64,000 bases of DNA, from NCBI RefSeq assembly GCF_037860775.1, contig NZ_JBBEWC010000008.1:334603-398602 (forward strand). The letters run 5' to 3'. Shown one piece after another: positions 26,479-34,364 of the stretch. The stretch is from Emticicia soli (lineage in GTDB: Bacteria > Bacteroidota > Bacteroidia > Cytophagales > Spirosomataceae). The stretch's first letter is position 1; each line of letters starts with the position of its first letter. Both the position numbers and the translations under genes were made by a program. The notes beneath the pieces are model-generated. The model ran no database searches. It was given only the letters and a program-made list of their open reading frames with translations, and was not told where the DNA came from.

Positions 26479-27330
26479 TTACGCCCCACAACACTTCTTG
26501 TATTTTTTGCCACTCCCACAACTGCAAGGGTCGTTTCGACCTATGGTTATTTCTTTCGTAATTGGTAATTGTTTAACCTTTGGTGTAATGTTGTTTCTTA
26601 CCAGAAAATCTGCAAAGAATTTAGTCAGTTTTTGGTGGCGATTTGCGAAAATACCCTGAAAATGTTCAAACTGATTATGTGTCAATTCTCTTATTATTTT
26701 GGTATTAGGCAATGCCTTTGTGTTTATTTCGCCAATTTCTATTTCTTTAGTTTCATAATTAAAAAACAGCTGAAGCTCAGGGTCTTGCTCTAAGTCTCTT
26801 GATAGATACAATACCATATCGGTACAATCGCAACCCGGCAATACACAATAAAAATCTACAATCATGTAGGTTTCTTCATCAACCTCTATGCTTACATCTA
26901 TCGACCACGGCAGTACCTCAAAATAGCCAACCATGCGGTCGCCATTGAGTATGTCTTCGTAATCTTCAAACTCAAGCTCTATCTCTTCCGGCTCAACTAA
27001 TTCTGAAGCTACGCCTTTAAAACTTTTATAAAACTCTTCTAATTCACTCCAATCTGAGTCCAGAATTTCGTTTTCAAGTGCTGCTATAAACTCATCGTCT
27101 TCGCTACTTATCGTCTCTTCGTCAACAAGTTTTACAAGTCGGTGTTCGTCAGTATCAAGCACAAATTGCTGCTCTTCCTCATCTTTAAAATAGATATTTC
27201 CGCAGGTACATGTTAAGTCCAGACATGGTTCTATATCAAACGACCTCAAAACATTTCCTTTAAGCTTCCCTGATTCTATTTTAAATTTAAGGGTTGCCCC
27301 GTCTCCTTCAATTATCTGAAAAACAAACAT
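26479..27330 (-). CDS. SEC-C motif protein, paralog 1
   Basis: 283 residues. The C terminus GRNDPCSCGSGKKYKKCCGA is the SEC-C zinc knuckle (CxC...CC), as found at the end of SecA and many small proteins. Upstream are two further CxC pairs conserved with the neighbour (LDLTCTCGNIYF and VLPGCDCTDMV), which could form a second metal site. The N-terminal ~220 residues are acidic and not assigned to a known enzyme. No signal peptide, so cytoplasmic. It is duplicated in tandem with the gene at 27420, 89 bp away. Confidence 0.8.
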   Translation of the reverse strand: MFVFQIIEGDGATLKFKIESGKLKGNVLRSFDIEPCLDLTCTCGNIYFKDEEEQQFVLDTDEHRLVKLVDEETISSEDDEFIAALENEILDSDWSELEEFYKSFKGVASELVEPEEIELEFEDYEDILNGDRMVGYFEVLPWSIDVSIEVDEETYMIVDFYCVLPGCDCTDMVLYLSRDLEQDPELQLFFNYETKEIEIGEINTKALPNTKIIRELTHNQFEHFQGIFANRHQKLTKFFADFLVRNNITPKVKQLPITKEITIGRNDPCSCGSGKKYKKCCGA

Positions 27331-27419
27331 TGTCTTTTTGGTTTAGTAGAGTTTTTGAATTATAAAACTATTATAAAATTCTGCTTCTTAAGGAGGAAAT
27401 AACTAAATAATCTTGTCGA

Positions 27420-28268
27420 TTATGCTCCGCAGCATTTCTTGTATTTTTTGCCGCTACCACAGCTACAAAGGTCGTTACGCCCAACTACATTACCCGCAAT
27501 TATAGGTGACTGCACGGCCGGAGAAATATTGTTTCGTTTCAGGAAATTAGTAAAGAATGTAGTCATTCTTGCATGACGCGTCCTGAAAGTTTGTCTGAAC
27601 TTTTCGGCTTGTGTATATCTTAATTCTCTGATGATTTTGGTAGCTGGCAGCTGTTTATCGTCAAGCTGTCCCATTGATACCTCCTGCGTTCTGTAATCGT
27701 ACCAAAGTTCTAAAGAAGGCTCCACATCGTAGCTCAGCGATAGCAACAATAACACGCTTGTACAGTTACACGATGGTTTCAGACAGTAAAAATCGCTAAT
27801 CCAGTATTTTGTACCATCTATTTCGATGTTTAAATCGATAGACCAAGGCAGTACCTCAAAGTACGATACCATCTGCGAATCCTGCAATACCTTCTTATAA
27901 TTCGGGAAATTAGCCTGTATTTTATCGGCGTCTGCCATTTCTGACGACATACCTTTCAGATTCTTAAAAAAGGCATTTAACTCGCTCCATTGCTCGCCAG
28001 ATATTTGTGTCTCCAACGATTTCAGGAAAGTATCCTGAGTACTATCAATGGCCTCAGTCTCGGTGTATCTCAATACCTGACTCTTAGATACATCGAGTGC
28101 ATAAAGTTGCTCGGTATCGTCGGTAAAATAGATATTTCCGCAATTACAGGTTAATTCCAGACAAGGCTGTAAATCTTTCGATTTCAGTTTATTTCCGGCA
28201 AACTCACCCTCCTCTATTTCAAAACCGACAAAAGCCTCTGCCGGATTTTTAATTTGATATGTAAACAT
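27420..28268 (-). CDS. SEC-C motif protein, paralog 2
   Basis: 282 residues, aligned end to end with the gene at 26479: shared LELTCNCGNIYF, VSYFEVLPWSIDLNIEIDG, LKPSCNCTSVL, ATKIIRELRYTQ and the terminal GRNDLCSCGSGKKYKKCCGA. The acidic middle is the most diverged part. A TAATTTTG-type box (28291-28298, minus strand) is 23 bp upstream. Function unknown; SEC-C modules bind zinc and often mediate protein or ribosome-complex contacts. Confidence 0.8.
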   Translation of the reverse strand: MFTYQIKNPAEAFVGFEIEEGEFAGNKLKSKDLQPCLELTCNCGNIYFTDDTEQLYALDVSKSQVLRYTETEAIDSTQDTFLKSLETQISGEQWSELNAFFKNLKGMSSEMADADKIQANFPNYKKVLQDSQMVSYFEVLPWSIDLNIEIDGTKYWISDFYCLKPSCNCTSVLLLLSLSYDVEPSLELWYDYRTQEVSMGQLDDKQLPATKIIRELRYTQAEKFRQTFRTRHARMTTFFTNFLKRNNISPAVQSPIIAGNVVGRNDLCSCGSGKKYKKCCGA

Positions 28269-28646
28269 GATATGTTGTTTTCTTAAACCACAAAATTATG
28301 GCAAAAAAGGCTAAGAAAAAACATAAGATTTAAATCATAAACGCTTTAATTTAATTCACTTTTCAGACAAGGAAAAGCTATGATTAGGCTAGTGATATAG
28401 AAATGAAATATTTTTAAAATGGTTTCCAATTGTTTTTTTAAATGAGTTAAACGTCTTTTCGGTTCATGAAAGTAAGAATATGAACGTTTATAGTATTGTT
28501 ACCTTTTTGATATGGTAAGTTTATAACCTGATTTTTAGTCTCTCCATCACCAATTTCTTTGGTTAACTGCCGTGCATTTTCTTGTAGTATGCTGCCAGCA
28601 CACCACAAGAAAATGTATGGCAACTATATAAATAGCCGAAATACAC
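28269..28646. other. 378-bp gap with a partial promoter box and an inverted repeat
   Basis: No ORF of note. A minus-strand TAATTTTG (28291-28298) is a candidate -7 element for the SEC-C gene. TGCCGTGCATTTTCTTGT (28568-28585) pairs with ACAAGAAAATGTATGGCA (28605-28622) at 16 of 18 positions; it has no T tract on the minus side, so it is not an evident terminator of the DoxX-like gene. Confidence 0.5.
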
Positions 28647-29039
28647 TCAGGCGATTGATACTTTTCGATGTGCTACGGGTTCTTTAAGTTTGTAATAATA
28701 CACATAAGAAACCATCAGAATAGCCAAAATAATGAGCGGGAATGGTGTTTGTGCATTAAACCCATCAACAGCCCAATGGCTGATAAAAGCCGAGATTAAA
28801 GAGAAACTAAGCCCTGCATAAGCCCATTCTTTGATTCGGGCGGGTACAATTGGAAGCATAATTGCCAACGCTCCTAAAACCTTATAAACTGTTAGCATTA
28901 CGCCAAAATATGCAGGATAGCCTAAATGACTGATACCCTCTTTGGCTAATTCGGTTTGTGAGGTTAAAGCAGGCATTACACCCTCCCAAAGGAAAATAAT
29001 GGTAGTTGCTACCCAAAAAATGATTCGGTTCTTTTTCAT
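28647..29039 (-). CDS. DoxX-like integral membrane protein
   Basis: 130 residues from the ATG at 29039 (MKKNRIIFWVATTIIFLWEG); a longer frame adds seven residues without improving the signal. Four membrane helices are visible, with the DoxX_2 pattern HLGYPAYFGVMLTVYKVLGA then PIVPARIKEWAYAGLSFSLI. DoxX-like proteins are inner-membrane proteins often tied to redox or stress functions, but the role of this subgroup is unknown. It is downstream of the VOC gene by 63 bp and upstream of an intergenic inverted repeat. Confidence 0.8.
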   Translation of the reverse strand: MKKNRIIFWVATTIIFLWEGVMPALTSQTELAKEGISHLGYPAYFGVMLTVYKVLGALAIMLPIVPARIKEWAYAGLSFSLISAFISHWAVDGFNAQTPFPLIILAILMVSYVYYYKLKEPVAHRKVSIA

Positions 29040-29102
29040 GTTAGTAATGTTTTTAAGCAATAAAGGATTTAGAATTGATATTTGATGTGTGGAAGAGTAG
29101 AG

Positions 29103-29513
29103 CTACTCTTGTGGGAAACCGTTCGGGTCCATCCAGAAAACCTCCCATTTGTGGCCGTCAAGGTCAGCAAAGCTATCCTGATACATCCAGCCCATGTCTG
29201 TTAAATCACGGTATCTTGTGCCGCCTGCTTCCAGTGCTTTTTGTACAATTTCGTCGACAGCTTCTTTGCTTGGCATTTCGAGTGCATTTATCACTTGCGT
29301 TACACTGGTAGCATCAGCAATGTCTTTGTCGATAAACGTTTTGAAATGTGTATGTGTAAGAAGCATGGCATAAATACTGCCTTCTTCTATAATCATACAA
29401 GTGGCGTTTTCGTCGGTGAATTGCGGGTTGAACGAATACCCAAGTGCTGTGAAGAAATCAATTGATTTCTGGAGGTCTTTAACCGGAAGGTTTACAAAAA
29501 TTTTAGTTGCCAT
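29103..29513 (-). CDS. VOC family (glyoxalase/bleomycin resistance-like) protein
   Basis: 136 residues with one vicinal-oxygen-chelate unit pair: IFVNLPVKDLQKSIDFFTALGY at the start, FNPQFTDENATCMII in the first module, and the end SFADLDGHKWEVFWMDP typical of the second module's metal Glu region. Members bind a metal in a paired beta-alpha-beta fold; activities range from glyoxalase to dioxygenase and drug binding. Substrate unknown. A minus-strand TAAATTTG (29545-29552) precedes it. Confidence 0.85.
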   Translation of the reverse strand: MATKIFVNLPVKDLQKSIDFFTALGYSFNPQFTDENATCMIIEEGSIYAMLLTHTHFKTFIDKDIADATSVTQVINALEMPSKEAVDEIVQKALEAGGTRYRDLTDMGWMYQDSFADLDGHKWEVFWMDPNGFPQE

Positions 29514-29544
29514 TGTGTTGATTGTTTATGTATTAATTACAAGA

Positions 29545-29571
29545 CAAATTTAGGCTAAAGAAACTATTCAA
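29545..29571 (-). promoter_or_regulatory. putative promoter of the VOC gene
   Basis: Minus strand TTG (29569-29571), 16 nt, TAAATTTG (29545-29552). The spacing is slightly short; the -7 match is full. It lies 31 bp upstream of the start. Confidence 0.4.
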
Positions 29572-29696
29572 ACAGAGGGTAAATACGCCAATAAAAGGGT
29601 TATTTGCGACAAGTTGTTTTGGTATGTTTTTATGCTTTCGGAGAGGTAATTTTTGGGGTGGGAGAGTAATGGAAACTGAAGGTTTTTTGCAAAGAA

Positions 29697-29727
29697 AGAT
29701 AGGATATTCAGCCTGAATATCCTATCT
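29697..29727 (-). terminator. terminator of the MerR-TipAS gene
   Basis: AGATAGGATATTCAG (29697-29711) is complementary to CTGAATATCCTATCT (29713-29727), a perfect 15-bp hairpin. On the minus strand it is followed by TTCTTTG. It starts 9 bp after the MerR-TipAS stop. Confidence 0.75.
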
Positions 29728-29736
29728 GATATTTAT

Positions 29737-30510
29737 CTATTTTAACCCATTATCAGCAAAATATGCCATTGCTTTACTTAGAAATAAAGCGTACGCTGGT
29801 TGAGGTTTACCTTCAATCATCGTAAATCGTTCGTCGTTTACATATAATTGCCCCAAACCTTTGTAAGCTTCAGCTTGCTTATCTGCCGTCCCAGATGTAC
29901 CCCAGAACATTCTTATGATTTCGTAATGGCGGGCTATCAGTTGTTGTACCTGCGCATTTGTTGGGTCTTTGTCTTTTAGAACAAATAAACTATCAGCGTT
30001 TTCTTTCAAATCTGTTTTCAGGTTTTCAAATTCCTGTTTAGTTAAGCTACCTAATGCTTTTTCAGATTTTTCTACTGCTTTTTCGCCATATTTTTTAGAG
30101 GCCTCTGTTCTGTATGCTTCGGCTGTTTCCTTAGCCAAACCACTATATAATTCTTCCGGTTTTAACATAATTGTTCCTGTTTTTAAATGATTAACTGTTT
30201 TGTCAATCGTTTCCAATAGGGTGCTTATTCTGTCTTTGCGAGCCTGTAAGGATACTTTATGACTCAGTAGCGCTTCAACCAAGTCAAAGTCAGGATTATC
30301 AAGAATCGCCTGAATCTCTTTGAGCGGAAAATCCAGTTCTTTATAAAACAAAATCTGCTGTAACCTTAACAGTTCCTTTTCGCCATACATCCGATACCTG
30401 GCCTCGGTACGGATAGAGGGCTTTAGCAAACCTAACTTGTCGTAAAGATGTAAGGTACGTACGCTTACACCAGCCAGTTTTGCCATTTTTTGCACAGAAT
30501 AACTCGTCAT
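29737..30510 (-). CDS. MerR family regulator with TipAS drug-binding domain
   Basis: 257 residues. The N-terminal MerR HTH (YSVQKMAKLAGVSVRTLHLY, then RYRMYGEKELLRLQQILFYK) is followed by a dimerisation helix and a C-terminal TipAS antibiotic-recognition domain (residues ~125-250, LVKDERFTMIEGKP near the end). TipAL-type proteins bind small antimicrobial molecules and activate their own and efflux promoters. A matching promoter with an operator-like dyad in its spacer is seen at 30537-30569, so autoregulation is likely. No drug pump is adjacent in the same operon. Confidence 0.9.
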   Translation of the reverse strand: MTSYSVQKMAKLAGVSVRTLHLYDKLGLLKPSIRTEARYRMYGEKELLRLQQILFYKELDFPLKEIQAILDNPDFDLVEALLSHKVSLQARKDRISTLLETIDKTVNHLKTGTIMLKPEELYSGLAKETAEAYRTEASKKYGEKAVEKSEKALGSLTKQEFENLKTDLKENADSLFVLKDKDPTNAQVQQLIARHYEIIRMFWGTSGTADKQAEAYKGLGQLYVNDERFTMIEGKPQPAYALFLSKAMAYFADNGLK

Positions 30511-30536
30511 TTGCTATCATTTTTTGATTGACTTTG

Positions 30537-30569
30537 CAAACATAGGCTATCACGTAAGGTAAGAGTCAA
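30537..30569 (-). promoter_or_regulatory. promoter and MerR-type operator of the TipAS regulator
   Basis: Minus strand TTG (30567-30569), 22 nt, TATGTTTG (30537-30544). The spacer contains CTCTTACCTTACGTGATAG (30547-30565), an imperfect dyad close to the CTCACGT-TACGTGAG type bound by TipAL/Mta-like MerR proteins. An operator within an elongated spacer is the MerR hallmark. Confidence 0.6.
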
Positions 30570-30612
30570 GCGTTTTTTAAAATATTTTTTGTAGAAAGTG
30601 CAGAAAATAAAA

Positions 30613-30636
30613 AAAACGGTAGTAATTGCCACCGTT
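30613..30636 (-). terminator. terminator of the three-lipoprotein operon
   Basis: On the minus strand AACGGTGG pairs with CTACCGTT (one G-U) around a 6-nt loop and runs into eight T. It is 26 bp past the last stop codon of the operon. Confidence 0.8.
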
Positions 30637-30662
30637 CTGTTAGAATAAAGTCTTATTTAAGA

Positions 30663-31655
30663 TTATAAAGTATCCAGATGCTGCAAAAAGGCTTCCTTGG
30701 TGGTAGGTGTCAGTTTAATCTCAACTTTTTGTTTATCCTGCACTACCATTTCCTGATAGAATGTACGATATTCTTCGTTTTTAGTAATGCCAACGGCAAT
30801 TACTTTCACCGTTTGCCCAACTGGAACTTCGCCTGAGGTCTCTTTATAGACCTGCATTAAAGACTTTATGTCAGGGAAATATAAGTATATAAGAATGTTT
30901 TCAACCGGAGGGTTTTCCGAACTAAACGTAACAACTGTTTTGGCCTCTTTGAAATTATAAAACCTATCACAATTTATCCAACCAATACGTGACGGGAAAA
31001 TTACGTAATCTTCTTTTCTCGGAAACAAACGTCCTCCATCTTCTCTTTTTGAACTATCTGCCGAATACCAGTCTATAAATTCATTACCTTCTAAATTTGT
31101 TGGTTCTCCATAGAACAACCACATATCGTTATCTAGCTCCCTTTTTACAGGTACAACAATTTGTGTGCTATTGTATTTATTGAGTTTTAATTCTTGTCCA
31201 TTTTTATAGGCTCTTATGTTCATTTCTCCTGCTGTTGTTAATAATCGCCCTCTCGACACCGTTGGCATCTGGTGCAGAATCATATCTTTGGGTGTAAACA
31301 ATTCTAGCATTTCAATTTCAATAGGGTAAGTAACAGCGCTGCCATCGGGCATTCTGAGGTCTTGCGGATATAGCCAAACCTCTGTACCTTGAGAGCCTAC
31401 AAATGGTAAATCGTCTTGACTTTTGATTGTTTTTTTCTCAGTTTGTGAACCTAGCTTGGCCAATACTGCTTTATCGATACTCTTAAATTCTTCTTTTGTC
31501 TCAACTGGTGTTGTAGGTGTTTCGGGTTCTTCAACGGGCGTTGTAGGTGTTTCAGTTTGCCCAATAGGTTTAACCTCACGCAATATTGTTCTGTCGGTAG
31601 AGCAAGCAATGGCAAATAAACCAATGGCAAGAATTGCAATGTTGATTTTTTTCAT
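30663..31655 (-). CDS. lipoprotein of unknown function, tandem paralog 3 of 3
   Basis: 330 residues from the ATG at 31655 (MKKINIAILAIGLFAIAC, lipobox at Cys18). It differs from its two neighbours by a longer Pro/Thr/Glu linker (ETPTTPVEEPETPTTPVET). The conserved core contains QDDLPFVGSQGTEVWLYPQD, LELFTPKDMILHQMPTVSRG, RLLTTAGEMNIRAYKNGQEL and a C-terminal half with SSENPPVENILIYLYFPDIK and LTPTTKEAF. I do not recognise a named family; the 'LEx[FL]TPKDMIL...G-L-L-T-T-G' segment resembles a motif recurring in exported Bacteroidota proteins. Expected at the outer membrane. Confidence 0.75.
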   Translation of the reverse strand: MKKINIAILAIGLFAIACSTDRTILREVKPIGQTETPTTPVEEPETPTTPVETKEEFKSIDKAVLAKLGSQTEKKTIKSQDDLPFVGSQGTEVWLYPQDLRMPDGSAVTYPIEIEMLELFTPKDMILHQMPTVSRGRLLTTAGEMNIRAYKNGQELKLNKYNSTQIVVPVKRELDNDMWLFYGEPTNLEGNEFIDWYSADSSKREDGGRLFPRKEDYVIFPSRIGWINCDRFYNFKEAKTVVTFSSENPPVENILIYLYFPDIKSLMQVYKETSGEVPVGQTVKVIAVGITKNEEYRTFYQEMVVQDKQKVEIKLTPTTKEAFLQHLDTL

Positions 31656-31707
31656 TAATTGTTGGTTTTTAGTCAATAATTAGCAAAACAAAAGCTAGTA
31701 TAAATTA

Positions 31708-32640
31708 TTACAAAGTATCAAGGTATTTCAAAAATGATTCTTTTGTGGTTGGTGTCAGTTTAATTTCAACTTTTTGTTTATCCTGCACTACCATTTCCTG
31801 AAAGAATGAATGGTATTCTTCGTCTTTAGTAATACCAATAGCAACTACCTTCACGGTTCGGCCAACGGGTACTTCGCCGGATGTATTTCTGTATACCTGC
31901 ATTAAGGATTGTAAATCAGGAAAATACAAGAAGATAAGGATATTCTCAATCGGAGGGTTTTCTGAACTAAAAGTAATTGTTGTTTTAGCTTCTGTGAAAT
32001 TGTAGAATTTATCACAATTTATCCAGCCAATACGTTCCGGAAAGATAACATAAGTCTTTCCTTCAGGGTACAAGCCCCATTGGGTCTCTACACCGGGCAT
32101 ATTTGCCGGGTACCAATCTATAAATCCATCGCCTTTGTCTTCTCCATAAAATAATTCCATATTAGCATCAACCCTTCCTTTAATAGGCACAATAATTTGG
32201 GTACTACTGTATCTATCTAGTTTTAGCTCTTTTCCATCTTTATAAGCTCTTATGTTCATTTCGCCGGCTGTTGTCAATAATCGTCCTCTTGACACCGTAG
32301 GCATTTGGTGCAGAATCATATCTTTAGGCGTAAATAATTCCAACATCTCAATTTCAAAAGGGTAAGAAACAGCGCTGCCATCGGGCATTCTCAGGTCTCG
32401 GTCAAAAAGCCAAACCTGTGTGCCTTGCGAGCCTACAAATGGTAAATCGTCTTGGCTTTTGATAGTTTTTTTCTCAGTTTGCGAACCAAGTTTGGCCAAT
32501 GCGGCTCTATCGATTGTTGTAAATTTATCGTTCGGATTGCCAGGCGTAGGATTTCCATCGTCAAGGAGCATTGTTCGGTCTTTTGAACAGGCAATGGCCA
32601 ATAACACAATGGAAATAAGCGTAATATAGATTTTTTTCAT
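31708..32640 (-). CDS. lipoprotein of unknown function, tandem paralog 2 of 3
   Basis: 310 residues from the ATG at 32640 (MKKIYITLISIVLLAIAC). A longer in-frame upstream extension has no signal character and is rejected. The core is nearly identical to the gene at 30663 over long stretches (DDLPFVGSQGT, LELFTPKDMILHQMPTVSRG, IVPIKG, RIGWINCDKFYNF), with variation concentrated around the DWYPAN region in the middle. Separated by 52 bp from the downstream copy. Expected to be an outer-membrane lipoprotein. Confidence 0.75.
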   Translation of the reverse strand: MKKIYITLISIVLLAIACSKDRTMLLDDGNPTPGNPNDKFTTIDRAALAKLGSQTEKKTIKSQDDLPFVGSQGTQVWLFDRDLRMPDGSAVSYPFEIEMLELFTPKDMILHQMPTVSRGRLLTTAGEMNIRAYKDGKELKLDRYSSTQIIVPIKGRVDANMELFYGEDKGDGFIDWYPANMPGVETQWGLYPEGKTYVIFPERIGWINCDKFYNFTEAKTTITFSSENPPIENILIFLYFPDLQSLMQVYRNTSGEVPVGRTVKVVAIGITKDEEYHSFFQEMVVQDKQKVEIKLTPTTKESFLKYLDTL

Positions 32641-32709
32641 AAGTGTTAGTTTTTTTAGTCTACAGGGCTTTATTGCTTTCAAGACTAATAGTCTGTTTCT
32701 AAACAATTA

Positions 32710-33663
32710 TTATAAGCTTTCCAGATAACTCAGCAATGATTCTTTTGTTGTCGGGGCCAGTTTTATTTCTACTTTTTGCTTATCAGCCACCACAAGGTCC
32801 TGAAAGAATGAGTGGTAAACCCTGTCTTCTTCTTTTTCATCGTCTGAAATACTCATGGCAATTATTTTTACTGTTCGCCCAACCGGAACTTCGCCCGAAA
32901 CCTCCCCATATGTCTGCATTAAAGATTTTAAATCAGGAAAATATAAAAAGATAACTATCTTATCAAGCGGCGGATTCTCTGAGCTAAATGCAATTTGTGT
33001 TTTAGCCTCAGTAAACTCATAAAACTTATCAATGTTTATCCAGCCTAGCCTGTTAGGGAAAAGAAAATATGCTCCGTCATTACCATAAATATTTCTTGGT
33101 TTTTGACCTGGAACACTTGAAGTATCTGATTCAATCCAATCTACAATGCCATCTTTCGTTTCTTCGCCATAAAACAAATCCATAAGTCCATCTACTCTTC
33201 CTTGTGCAGGTACAATTATTTGTGTACTATTAAATTTAGTCACTTTTAATTCTTTTCCGTCTTTATAGGCTCTTATGTTTACTTGCCCACCTGTAGTCAG
33301 TAACCTTCCTCTCGATACCGTCGGCATCAGGTGTAGAATCATATCTTTTGGGGTTAGCAATTCCAGCAATTCAATTTCAAAAGGGTAAGAAACAATACTG
33401 CCATCGGGCATTCTCAGGTCTCGGTCAAAAAGCCAGACCTTTGTACCTTGCGAGCCTACAAATGGTAAGTCGTCTTGGTTTTTGATTGTTTTTCGCTCAG
33501 GTTGCGCCCCTAGTTTATCAAATGCTTCTTTACTAACTGCTGCAAATCCGCTATTAGGCTTTTCGGGCGTGGGGTTTCCGTCGCCAAGCAGCATTGTTCT
33601 GTCTTTTGAGCAGGCAATGGCAAACAATACAATGGCAATTATTGCAATATTGATTTTTTTCAT
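32710..33663 (-). CDS. lipoprotein of unknown function, tandem paralog 1 of 3
   Basis: 317 residues, ATG at 33663, lipobox in MKKINIAIIAIVLFAIACSK. The most diverged of the three (LELLTPKDMILHLMPTVSRG, RLGWINIDKFYEFTEAKTQI, MSISDDEKEEDRVYHSFFQD), and the only one close to the outer-membrane protein gene at 33676 (12 bp). The order of divergence suggests two successive duplications, with the copies at 30663 and 31708 the youngest pair. Function unknown. Confidence 0.75.
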   Translation of the reverse strand: MKKINIAIIAIVLFAIACSKDRTMLLGDGNPTPEKPNSGFAAVSKEAFDKLGAQPERKTIKNQDDLPFVGSQGTKVWLFDRDLRMPDGSIVSYPFEIELLELLTPKDMILHLMPTVSRGRLLTTGGQVNIRAYKDGKELKVTKFNSTQIIVPAQGRVDGLMDLFYGEETKDGIVDWIESDTSSVPGQKPRNIYGNDGAYFLFPNRLGWINIDKFYEFTEAKTQIAFSSENPPLDKIVIFLYFPDLKSLMQTYGEVSGEVPVGRTVKIIAMSISDDEKEEDRVYHSFFQDLVVADKQKVEIKLAPTTKESLLSYLESL

Positions 33664-33675
33664 AATTGTATATGC

Positions 33676-34224
33676 TTAAGGTCTCGGACAGCTATTGTTA
33701 CGGAAAAGCTTGTCGTTGAATGGGAAAAACAACACGCCTATTTCGCCATAACTTTCTTTCCAAAGAATATTATACTTGGCTTCGGCAAATATGCGTACAT
33801 AATTACCACCCCACGATGCGCCCAGGCCGGCTTCGGGCAATATGTTATTTTTCTTGGCTTTGTCATTCACAGTTGGCGCATAGTTTATCCATCTGTTATA
33901 TTCTACTCCGGCAGCTAAGTACACAACAGGGCGTTTAGGATTCACGGCCTTGCGGTAACCTAGCGAGAAAGTATTGTTCAACAGAAAATAATGCAGATTT
34001 ATTCCGCCATAGGCTTCATGAATATCGTTAAAGACCGGCATATATTTTATTTGAGGAACCAGCGCAAAACGGTTGGCTAAAGGCATTTGCACTCTGAGAC
34101 CCGCACCAATGGTTTGCAACGGAAAATTATAAATAGCCGAAGCACCAATGGCCATTTTATCTTGTGCATAGAGGTTTATTGATAATAAAACCAAAAAAGC
34201 AGTTTTAAGGTAGATGTTTTTCAC
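33676..34224 (-). CDS. exported outer-membrane-like protein heading the lipoprotein operon
   Basis: 182 residues with a signal peptide (MKNIYLKTAFLVLLSINLYAQ). The mature part alternates short amphipathic strands (MAIGASAIYNFPL, GLRVQMPLANRFALVPQIKY, VYLAAGVEYNRW, VRIFAEAKYNILW, YGEIGVLFFPF), suggesting an 8-stranded beta-barrel of the OmpW/OmpA-barrel size class; no family is firmly recognised. It ends in NNSCPRP. First gene of a four-gene unit with three lipoproteins, with a TAATTTTG-type box at 34282-34289. Confidence 0.65.
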   Translation of the reverse strand: MKNIYLKTAFLVLLSINLYAQDKMAIGASAIYNFPLQTIGAGLRVQMPLANRFALVPQIKYMPVFNDIHEAYGGINLHYFLLNNTFSLGYRKAVNPKRPVVYLAAGVEYNRWINYAPTVNDKAKKNNILPEAGLGASWGGNYVRIFAEAKYNILWKESYGEIGVLFFPFNDKLFRNNSCPRP

Positions 34225-34281
34225 TCAATACTTGTTTTGAAGGTAATGTTTAGGCAAATATCCTCAATAATAAGCATTTAG

Positions 34282-34289
34282 CAAAATTA
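34282..34289 (-). promoter_or_regulatory. putative -7 element of the lipoprotein operon
   Basis: Minus strand TAATTTTG, 57 nt upstream of the gene at 34224; no -33 TTG at a suitable distance. Confidence 0.3.
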
Positions 34290-34304
34290 TGTACAGCAAT
34301 AATA

Positions 34305-34335
34305 AAAAAGACTACCTAAAAAAGGCAGCCTTTTT
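34305..34335 (-). terminator. terminator of the Cthe_2159-type lipoprotein gene
   Basis: On the minus strand AAAAAGGCTGCCT pairs with AGGTAGTCTTTTT using two G-U pairs, 5-nt loop. The wobble pairs only work in the minus-strand transcript, assigning the terminator to the gene ending at 34365. Confidence 0.75.
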
Positions 34336-34364
34336 GCACTAACGAAATCTATACATATAAAAAT

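Noticed and set aside
26479..28268. SecA-type translocase fragments
   Set aside because: Only the zinc knuckle is shared with SecA; no DEAD-box ATPase motifs and both genes have complete, equal lengths.
28568..28622. Terminator for the DoxX-like gene
   Set aside because: No T tract on the minus-strand side of the hairpin; kept only as an inverted repeat.
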